Assembly (NCBI GenBank): GCA_964639075.1
Contig: CAZXCB010000100.1
Location: 1 to 11,559 of the forward strand
Source of the DNA: JAENVU01 sp964639075
GTDB taxonomy: Bacteria; Actinomycetota; Acidimicrobiia; IMCC26256; JAENVU01
Reading direction: 5' to 3'
DNA length: 11,559 nt
How positions within the stretch are numbered: the stretch's first letter is position 1; each line of letters begins with the position of its first letter. The notes beneath the pieces are model-generated. The model was not told where the DNA came from. It searched no databases and worked only from the letters and a program-made list of their open reading frames with translations. Positions 6,545 through 11,559 of the stretch are shown in pieces. The position numbers and the translations under genes are program-made.

Positions 6545-7219
6545 TCACGCCGCTTCCTCCCACAACGAGCCGAAGGCGAGCACACCGATCGCGCTGTAGA
6601 GCACGGCGAACACGGCGAGCATCGCCACCCACGGCCACGCGTCCCCGGGAGCGCCCTCGAGCCCGTCCTCGAAGGCCCGGGTCGCCCCGAGCATCACCGG
6701 GGCGAGGATGGGGAGGAGCAGCAGTGGGAGCAGGGTCTCACGCACCCGCAGCCCGGCTGCGAGCACGCCGTAGAGGGTACCGGTGGCGGCCATCCCGACG
6801 GTCGCGGCCACGGCGGTCAGCAGGATGACCGCGATCCCGTGGACCTCGACGCCGTAGAGCACGACCACCCCCACCCCGAGCACCACCTCGAGCACCGCCA
6901 GCTGCGCGGCGATGGCTGCCATCTTGCCGAGGAAGATCGCGCTGCCGTCGAGGCCGGCGAGACGCAACCCGTCACGCGCACCGTGGTGCGTCTCGATCGC
7001 GAACGCGCGGCCGACGGCGAGGAGCAGGGCGAGCAGGACCGCGACCCAGAACAGTCCCGGAGCCACGCGTTCGAGGACTCCGCGATCGGGATCCAACGCG
7101 AACGCGAAGAGCAGGATCACGATGAGGCCGAACGGCAGGATCTGCGCGACCGCGATGCGCGCCCGGGCCTCGATCCGCAGGTCCTTGCCGGCGACGAGCG
7201 CCGCCTCGCGCCAGATCAC
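6545..7219 (-). CDS. ccmB: CcmB, membrane subunit of the CcmAB heme ABC transporter
   Basis: A 224-residue membrane protein, the normal length for CcmB, with about six hydrophobic segments (near 24-42, 54-70, 95-121, 128-152, 161-180 and 198-218). The N-terminus WREAALVAGKDLRIEARAR and the segment FAIETHHGARDGLRLAGLD (about 73-91) match the family's conserved cytoplasmic coupling stretches. Known for the family: with CcmA it uses ATP hydrolysis to release heme-loaded CcmE from the CcmC-CcmD complex; direct heme export is disputed. The start GTG 7219 overlaps the ccmA stop (GTGA, 7216-7219). The operon position immediately after an ABC ATPase and before ccmC is decisive. Confidence 0.94.
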   Translation of the reverse strand: MIWREAALVAGKDLRIEARARIAVAQILPFGLIVILLFAFALDPDRGVLERVAPGLFWVAVLLALLLAVGRAFAIETHHGARDGLRLAGLDGSAIFLGKMAAIAAQLAVLEVVLGVGVVVLYGVEVHGIAVILLTAVAATVGMAATGTLYGVLAAGLRVRETLLPLLLLPILAPVMLGATRAFEDGLEGAPGDAWPWVAMLAVFAVLYSAIGVLAFGSLWEEAA

Positions 7220-7890
7220 GACGCCGTCCCCGGGATCGGCACGGTGCGCGGCTCCGGGATCACCCGGCCGCCGTCCACCTGGATCTCGCGACTCGCGAGC
7301 GGGCGCGCCACGTCGAGCTCGTGCGAGACCATGACGACGGTGCGTCCTTCCGCGGGCGCGTCCCGGATCACCTCGGCGAGGACCGCGCGCCCGGTCGCGT
7401 CGAGGCCCGCGTGCGGCTCGTCGAGGAGCAACAGCCGGGGATCGCGCACGAGCGCCGCCGCGAGCGCGAGCCGCCGACGCTGCCCGGCCGACAGACCGCG
7501 GTGCACCACTCCGGCGGCGCCGCCGAGCTCGACCCGATCGAGCGCCGCGTGCACGAGACCCTCGTCCGTCCGGCCCGAGGCCCGAGCGAAGAAGCGCACG
7601 TTCTCCGCCGCGGTCAGGTCGTCGTAGCAGTACGTCTCGTGACCCACGAGGGCGGTGGCCGACCGCGCCGCGCGCCGGTCGGTGAAGAGGTCGTGGCCGC
7701 GCACCGTCGCCTCGCCCGAGCGCGGCGGCGTGAGACCGGCGAGCAGGCGGAGCAGCGTGGTCTTGCCCGCGCCGTTGGGCCCGGTGACGAGGAGGATCTC
7801 CCCCTCGCTCACGTCGAGGTCGACGCCCGCGAGCGCCGGGAAGCGGCCGAGGAGGCAGACGACCGAGCGGAGCCGAACGACGAGTGACAC
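7216..7890 (-). CDS. ccmA: CcmA, ATPase of the CcmAB heme ABC transporter
   Basis: A 224-residue ABC ATPase. Seen: Walker A GPNGAGKTT (37-45), ABC signature LSAGQRRR (133-140), Walker B LLLLDEP (153-159) with D-loop GLD, and switch His190 (VSH). The Q-loop region reads VGHETYCYDDLTAAEN; the Gln found in E. coli CcmA (GHQ) appears to be Glu85 here. Known for the family: it forms a complex with CcmB and supplies ATP energy for release of holo-CcmE. GTG 7890 is chosen because GGAGG lies 5 bases upstream and the protein then starts at the usual family boundary. It is the first gene of the block; a candidate promoter lies at 7934-7963. Other ABC ATPases share these motifs, but the CcmB neighbour settles the call. 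Confidence 0.94.
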   Translation of the reverse strand: MSLVVRLRSVVCLLGRFPALAGVDLDVSEGEILLVTGPNGAGKTTLLRLLAGLTPPRSGEATVRGHDLFTDRRAARSATALVGHETYCYDDLTAAENVRFFARASGRTDEGLVHAALDRVELGGAAGVVHRGLSAGQRRRLALAAALVRDPRLLLLDEPHAGLDATGRAVLAEVIRDAPAEGRTVVMVSHELDVARPLASREIQVDGGRVIPEPRTVPIPGTAS

Positions 7891-7895
7891 ACGAG

Positions 7896-7900
7896 CCTCC
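7896..7900 (-). promoter_or_regulatory. Ribosome binding site of ccmA
   Basis: GGAGG on the minus strand lies 5 bases before GTG 7890. It is the strongest ribosome site in the window and sets the ccmA start. Confidence 0.75.
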
Positions 7901-7933
7901 GGGCCCCGGGGACGGGGCGGAATCAGGCCCGAG

Positions 7934-7963
7934 AGTGTACGGACCGCCCCCGAAACCGGTCGA
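7934..7963 (-). promoter_or_regulatory. Candidate promoter of the ccm operon
   Basis: On the minus strand a -10 box TACACT (7939-7934) follows an 18-base spacer after TCGACC (7963-7958), a fair match to TTGACA. Transcription would begin near 7927, giving a leader of about 37 bases that contains the GGAGG site. The match is by eye. Confidence 0.5.
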
Positions 7964-8030
7964 ACCCTGCCGCGCCGCCGATACCCGTCGCGGCGCTCTG
8001 ACCTGGCCCGATACGGCCTCGCGCAGCCGC

Positions 8031-8036
8031 TACCTT
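8031..8036 (+). promoter_or_regulatory. Candidate -10 box for a leaderless sortase transcript
   Basis: TACCTT fits the actinobacterial TANNNT consensus and ends 6 bases before GTG 8043, so transcription would start at or next to the start codon. No ribosome site precedes that GTG, which agrees with leaderless translation. A -35 is not obvious. Confidence 0.45.
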
Positions 8037-8042
8037 CACCCG

Positions 8043-8915
8043 GTGCGCCGAGTGGTCAACGCCGTGGGTCGGGTGCTCGTCACCGTCGGCATCCTGCTGC
8101 TGCTCTTCGTCGCGTACCAGCTCTGGGGGACCGGCTTCTACGAGGCCAGCCAGCAGTCGAACCTGAAGTCGGACTTCCGCGCCCAGCAGGCCCAGGCCGA
8201 GCGGGCGGCGGCGCCGGTGTCGGGGACCACGACGACCACGACTCCCCTGCCCCCGCCGCCCGAGGGCGACCCGCTCGGCATCATCCGCATCCCCAAGATC
8301 GGGCTCGACCGCGCCATCGTGCAGGGCATCACCGTCCCCGACCTGCGCAAGGGTCCCGGGCACTACCCGGACACGCCGATGCCCGGCCAGCTCGGCAACG
8401 CGGCGATCGCCGGCCACCGCACCACCTACGGCGCGCCGTTCAACCGCCTCGACGAGGTCGTGCCCGGCGACGAGATCGATGTCGTCACGCTCGCGGGCAC
8501 GTTCCGGTACCGCGTCACCCGACAGCTCATCGTCTCACCGAAGCAGACCGAGGTGCTGAACCCGACGGCCGACGCGACCCTGACCCTCACCACGTGCAAC
8601 CCGAAGTACTCCGCGCGGGAGCGACTCGTCGTGCAGGCGACGCTCGACCTGCCCCACAGCCCCGAGCCCGCGAAGTCGTCGGTGCCGAAGTCGCGGACCC
8701 GACACCTCGCGATCGACGACCTCGCCGGAACGCGCGAATCGAGGCTCCCGGTCATCTGGTGGGCGCTCATCGTCGCCGCGATCGGCGGCCTGTGGTGGTG
8801 GCTGTTCCATCGCAAGCCCCGCTGGTGGGTGTGGGTGCTCGGCGCGATCCCGTTCCTCGCCCTCTACGCGGTGTTCTGCTTCTACCTCGAGCGCGTGTTG
8901 CCGCCGGGTTTCTGA
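8043..8915 (+). CDS. Membrane-bound sortase, class E-like, with C-terminal membrane hairpin
   Basis: The 290-residue product has an N-terminal membrane anchor (about 10-28), a Thr/Pro-rich linker (61-73), and a sortase domain (about 77-205). Catalytic residues seen: His125 in IAGHRTTYGAPF, Cys185 in LTLTTCNPKYS, and Arg194 nine residues after Cys. This is the class E pattern. Known for the family: sortases cleave a C-terminal sorting signal (class E often LAxTG) and attach the protein to peptidoglycan or pilins. After the domain come a charged linker and two membrane segments (about 237-255 and 261-284) extremely rich in Trp, ending VLPPGF; this tail is not part of the core family. GTG 8043 is preferred: the frame stays open further upstream (GTG at 7884 or 7936), but codon bias weakens there and 7884 would overlap ccmA. 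The stop lies one base from the convergent epimerase stop. No sorting-signal substrate is in the window. Confidence 0.9.
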   Translation: MRRVVNAVGRVLVTVGILLLLFVAYQLWGTGFYEASQQSNLKSDFRAQQAQAERAAAPVSGTTTTTTPLPPPPEGDPLGIIRIPKIGLDRAIVQGITVPDLRKGPGHYPDTPMPGQLGNAAIAGHRTTYGAPFNRLDEVVPGDEIDVVTLAGTFRYRVTRQLIVSPKQTEVLNPTADATLTLTTCNPKYSARERLVVQATLDLPHSPEPAKSSVPKSRTRHLAIDDLAGTRESRLPVIWWALIVAAIGGLWWWLFHRKPRWWVWVLGAIPFLALYAVFCFYLERVLPPGF

Positions 8916-8916
8916 G

Positions 8917-9930
8917 TCAGGCGACCGACGACACGGTCGCGAGCTCGCGCATGCCGGCGGCGAAGTCGACGGTCGCCGCGAAGTCGAGCTCGGCACGCGC
9001 GCGCGCCGGACTCGCGAAGACGTGACGGACGTCCCCGGGCCGCCAACGACCCACGACCTCGGGCCGCGGCGCGTCGGGACCGAACGCGTCACACAACGCG
9101 GCCGCCATCGCGAGCAGCGGACACGGCCTCCCGCTCGCGACGTTGAATGGACCCTCGGCGTTCGAATGCAGCGCGAGCGCGTTGGCCCGGGCGACGTCGC
9201 GCACGTGCACGAAGTCCCGCAACTGCCCGCCGTCCTCGAACACGCGCGGCGCACACCCGGACGCGAGCGCGTCCGTGAAGAGTGCGGCGACCCCCGCATA
9301 CGGGGTCCCGCGCGGCATCCCCGGTCCGTAGACGTTGTGATACCGAAGCGCGACCGCACGCACCGCAGGATGCTCCCGCGCGAACGCGCGCACGAGGTGC
9401 TCCTGTGCCACCTTCGACGCCGCGTAGACGTTGCGAGGATCCACCGGCGCCGACTCGGGGACCGCCTCCGGCGTGAGCGGACGGCCGCACTCGGGACACG
9501 GCACCTCGAAGTCACCGGCCTCGAGGGCCGCGGGCTCGCGAGGTGCGGCGCCGACGAGGCCGTGCGCGGCACACCGGTACCGACCCTCGCCGTAGACCAC
9601 CATGCTGGACGCGAGCACGACCGCGCCGCGAAACCGTGTGTCGTGCAGCGCGCGCAGGAGCACCGCGGTGCCGAGATCGTTGTCGGCCACATACGCCGGA
9701 GCATCCGAGAAGTCCACGCCGAGGCCGACCTTCGCGGCCTGGTGACAGACCGCGTCGACCCCGCGCAGCGCACCCACCACGGTCGCGAGATCGGTGACAT
9801 CGCCGACGATGGCGTCGGCGCCCGCGCTCGACTCGCGATCGAGAACGACGACGTCGTCACCCTGGCCCCGGAGCACGTCGACCACGTACGCGCCGACGAA
9901 CCCCGCGCCGCCGGTGACGAGCACCCTCAT
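8917..9930 (-). CDS. SDR-type NAD-dependent nucleotide-sugar epimerase with CxxH/CxxC insert
   Basis: The 337-residue product begins with the Rossmann motif GGAGFVG (7-13). It contains VLASSMVVYG (105-114) with the active-site Ser, and YAASK (169-173) with catalytic Tyr169 and Lys173. RYHNVYGPG (196-204) and RDFVHVRDVA (238-247) are typical of extended SDR sugar epimerases/dehydratases. Between the Ser and Tyr motifs it carries an insert (about 117-160) with Cys120-x2-His123 and Cys145-x2-Cys148 (RCAAH and CPECGR), a candidate zinc site. From memory, similar Cys-containing homologues have been annotated as dTDP-L-rhamnose 4-epimerase; I cannot confirm the substrate here. ATG 9930 is chosen: AGGAG lies 8 bases upstream and the ATG overlaps the kinase stop (ATGA, 9927-9930). 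Envelope polysaccharide synthesis is the likely role. Confidence 0.9.
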   Translation of the reverse strand: MRVLVTGGAGFVGAYVVDVLRGQGDDVVVLDRESSAGADAIVGDVTDLATVVGALRGVDAVCHQAAKVGLGVDFSDAPAYVADNDLGTAVLLRALHDTRFRGAVVLASSMVVYGEGRYRCAAHGLVGAAPREPAALEAGDFEVPCPECGRPLTPEAVPESAPVDPRNVYAASKVAQEHLVRAFAREHPAVRAVALRYHNVYGPGMPRGTPYAGVAALFTDALASGCAPRVFEDGGQLRDFVHVRDVARANALALHSNAEGPFNVASGRPCPLLAMAAALCDAFGPDAPRPEVVGRWRPGDVRHVFASPARARAELDFAATVDFAAGMRELATVSSVA

Positions 9931-11138
9931 CCGACTCGCTCCTGCGGGAGGTGCACCGTGAAACGGGCGCCGCCCGGCTCGTTGCGCACCACGATCTCGC
10001 CGGCGTGCGCCTCGACGAATCCACGGGCGATCGCGAGCCCGAGCCCTGCGCCCCCACCGGCGCTCGCGGGATCGGCCTGGTAGGCCGCGTCGAAGATGCG
10101 GTCGAGATCCGCCTCGGGCACGCCGCCGCCCGAGTCGAGCACCGACACGAAGACGCGGTCCGGCGGCAGCGAGCCGAGCTCCACCATCACCGAGCCGTCG
10201 GTCGGCGTGTGCCGGATCGCGTTCTCGAGCACGTTGCGCAACGCGCGCAGCACCTCGGGCGGCGACACCTGCACCTCGGGCGCGGCGCCGTCGAGCCGAC
10301 CCGTGAGGCGGACGCCCTTCGCCTCGGCCACCGGCTGGACTCCGGCGATGGCGTCGGAGACGAGATCGCCGAGCGAGACGCGCTCCCACTGCAGTCGTAC
10401 CGCGCCGGCCTCGGCCCGGCTGAGCTCGAAGAGGTCGTCGACCAGCGCGGTCAGGCGGTCGGTCTCCTCTTTCATGGTCGCGTGGTAGCGCGCGATCGTC
10501 TCGGAATCGCTCACGACGCCGTCGTCGATCGCCTCGACCATGGCCCGCAACGCGGCGAGCGGCGTGCGGAGGTCGTGGGAGACCCACGCCACGAGCTGAC
10601 GACGGGAGTCCTCCACCGCCCGCTCGCGCGCGGAGGCTTCGTCGAGTCGGTGTTGCATCAGCTCGAGCTCGCGCGCGAGGTGCTCGAGCTCGGGCGGCCC
10701 GGCGACGGCGTCGGCCGGGATCGGCTCGCCGGTGCCGACCCGGCGCGTCACCGCGACGAGCGCCTCACTCGTCTTGGCGATCCGGTCGCCGAGCGTCAGC
10801 GCGACGGCGACCGCGACCGTCGTAGCCGCGAGGAGCACGACGTCGATCGCGGCGAGGTCGTGCTCCGAGATGAACATGGCCTGAGCTGCAGCCGCGACAC
10901 CGAGCGAGATCGCACCGGCGACCACGAGCGCCAGCGCGCTCACCTGCACCCCGACCGAGCGGCGCCGGAGCGAGCGCAGCAGTGGGAGCGCCACCAACGC
11001 GGTGAGCAGCACCACCCCGGCCGCGATCCCGATCAGGTCCATGGCGTCGCGAGCCGACATCGCCGCCGCCGCGGCGACGAGTGCGGCCAGTCCGAGGCCG
11101 ACCACGAGCACGACCACGGTGCGCACGACGCGGCTCAC
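9927..11138 (-). CDS. Sensor histidine kinase with four membrane segments
   Basis: A 403-residue kinase. Seen: hydrophobic segments near 4-26, 33-55, 63-86 and 95-116, separated by only a few outside residues. A HAMP-like linker and coil (about 117-180) follow, then the H-box VSHDLRTPLA with phosphorylated His188. Next come the N-box NVLENAIRHTPTDG (303-315, Asn306), the G1 box DSGGGVPE (335-342), the F-like RIFDAAYQADP, and the G2 box GGGAGLGLAIARG (361-373). All ATP-binding boxes look intact. Known for the family: it phosphorylates the paired regulator in response to a signal. With no sizeable external domain, the signal is probably sensed in or at the membrane. The start GTG 11138 overlaps the regulator stop in GTGA (11135-11138), and its own stop overlaps the epimerase start. 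The stimulus is unknown. Confidence 0.93.
   Translation of the reverse strand: MSRVVRTVVVLVVGLGLAALVAAAAAMSARDAMDLIGIAAGVVLLTALVALPLLRSLRRRSVGVQVSALALVVAGAISLGVAAAAQAMFISEHDLAAIDVVLLAATTVAVAVALTLGDRIAKTSEALVAVTRRVGTGEPIPADAVAGPPELEHLARELELMQHRLDEASARERAVEDSRRQLVAWVSHDLRTPLAALRAMVEAIDDGVVSDSETIARYHATMKEETDRLTALVDDLFELSRAEAGAVRLQWERVSLGDLVSDAIAGVQPVAEAKGVRLTGRLDGAAPEVQVSPPEVLRALRNVLENAIRHTPTDGSVMVELGSLPPDRVFVSVLDSGGGVPEADLDRIFDAAYQADPASAGGGAGLGLAIARGFVEAHAGEIVVRNEPGGARFTVHLPQERVG
9939..9943 (-). promoter_or_regulatory. Ribosome binding site of the epimerase gene
   Basis: AGGAG on the minus strand lies 8 bases before ATG 9930, inside the end of the kinase gene. It sets the epimerase start and rejects the much longer upstream frame. 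Confidence 0.7.
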
Positions 11139-11559
11139 GGGTCCCACCGGTAGCCGACGCCCCAGACCGTCACGATGTGGCGGGGCTCGGCGGGGGTCGC
11201 CTCGACCTTCTCTCGCAGGCGCCGGACGTGGACCGTCACGGTCGCGGTGTCGCCGAAGCTGTAGCCCCACACCCGCTCCAGCAGCGCCTCACGCGTGAAG
11301 GACTTGCGCGGGTTCCGCGCGAAGTGGGCCAGCAAGTCGAACTCCCGGGGCGTGAGCACCGCGATGGTGTCGCCGACGGTCACCTCCCGCGCCCGCAGGT
11401 CGATGCGGAGGTCGCCGGTCTCGATGACCTCGACCGTCATCCCGTCGGGCGGTGGCATGGTGGCCGAGCGCCGCAGCACCGCGCGCACGCGCGCCGCGAG
11501 CTCGCGCGGCGAGAACGGCTTCACCACGTAGTCGTCGGCGCCGAGCTCCAGACCGAGGA
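11135..11559 (-). CDS. OmpR/PhoB-family response regulator, C-terminal part; 5' end outside window
   Basis: The frame is open to the window edge. Visible residues begin in the receiver domain (LGLELGADDYVVKPFSPREL, with the conserved Lys-Pro switch motif). A linker follows, then a winged-helix DNA-binding domain: LTPREFDLLAHFARNPRKSF, RVWGYSFGDTATVTVHVRRL and VWGVGYRWDP. This is the OmpR/PhoB class. The phosphorylated Asp and the N-terminus lie outside the window. It is the first visible gene of a three-gene operon with the kinase and epimerase. The DNA target cannot be read from here; the epimerase or its own promoter are natural candidates. The WGYSF and RxLREK stretches are intact, so it should bind DNA. 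Confidence 0.95.
   Translation of the reverse strand, partial: LGLELGADDYVVKPFSPRELAARVRAVLRRSATMPPPDGMTVEVIETGDLRIDLRAREVTVGDTIAVLTPREFDLLAHFARNPRKSFTREALLERVWGYSFGDTATVTVHVRRLREKVEATPAEPRHIVTVWGVGYRWDP

Larger units (their letters stand above)
7891..8042. other. Divergent intergenic region between ccmA and the sortase gene
   Basis: This 152-base stretch separates two divergent genes and holds a promoter candidate for each. Its third-position G/C bias in the sortase frame is weaker than in the surrounding genes, which fits non-coding DNA. No clear operator dyad is visible beyond the GC-rich GGGCCCC near 7901-7907. Confidence 0.6.

Noticed and set aside
7884..8042. Longer sortase N-terminus starting at GTG 7884 or 7936
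   Set aside because: Codon third positions are less GC-biased, the first choice overlaps ccmA, and a -10-like box sits immediately before GTG 8043. It is not fully excluded.
9022..11153. Long plus-strand frames opposite the epimerase and kinase
   Set aside because: Composition is shadow-like (Arg/His/Glu-rich) and the minus strand carries clear catalytic motifs.

Overview
The window is very GC-rich and almost wall-to-wall coding. Third codon positions are strongly G/C, GTG starts are common, and the sortase looks leaderless behind a TANNNT-type -10. A class E-like sortase next to a System I (Ccm) cytochrome c maturation operon points to a high-GC Gram-positive actinobacterium, most plausibly of the Acidimicrobiia type. 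That placement is inference from style and gene content, not from a marker gene.

Layout: (1) 2-661, plus strand: the 3' end of a diguanylate cyclase (GGDEF) gene with an intact RxxD I-site. (2) 658-7890, minus strand: a single ten-gene block read ccmA-ccmB-ccmC-ccmD-ccmE-ccmF-ccmG(TlpA/ResA-like)-ccmH-ccmI(TPR)-cyclophilin. It includes a 43-residue CcmD candidate at 5597-5728. (3) 7891-8042: a divergent intergenic region with a promoter candidate for each direction. (4) 8043-8915, plus strand: a membrane-bound sortase with a Trp-rich C-terminal membrane hairpin. (5) 8917-11559, minus strand: an operon of an OmpR/PhoB response regulator (5' end outside the window), a histidine kinase with four membrane segments and almost no outside loops, and an SDR-type nucleotide-sugar epimerase carrying a CxxH...CxxC insert.

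How the genes work together: CcmC (helped by CcmD) loads heme onto CcmE, and CcmAB spends ATP to release holo-CcmE. The thioredoxin-like CcmG and the CxxC protein CcmH keep apocytochrome CXXCH cysteines reduced. CcmF with CcmH and CcmI forms the heme lyase. A cyclophilin ends the operon. No apocytochrome c and no CcdA/DsbD-type electron donor for CcmG is in the window. Most minus-strand junctions are 4-base GTGA/ATGA stop-start overlaps, implying translational coupling; the one real gap inside the ccm block is 82 bases between ccmE and ccmF.

The right-hand operon joins a membrane-sensing two-component system to a sugar-nucleotide epimerase, suggesting envelope glycan control, while the sortase would anchor surface proteins. 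I see no mobile element, CRISPR array, tRNA or rRNA. I did not find a convincing wholly new system. The most distinctive items are the complete System I operon in this background, the epimerase insert, the sortase tail, and the kinase-epimerase linkage.
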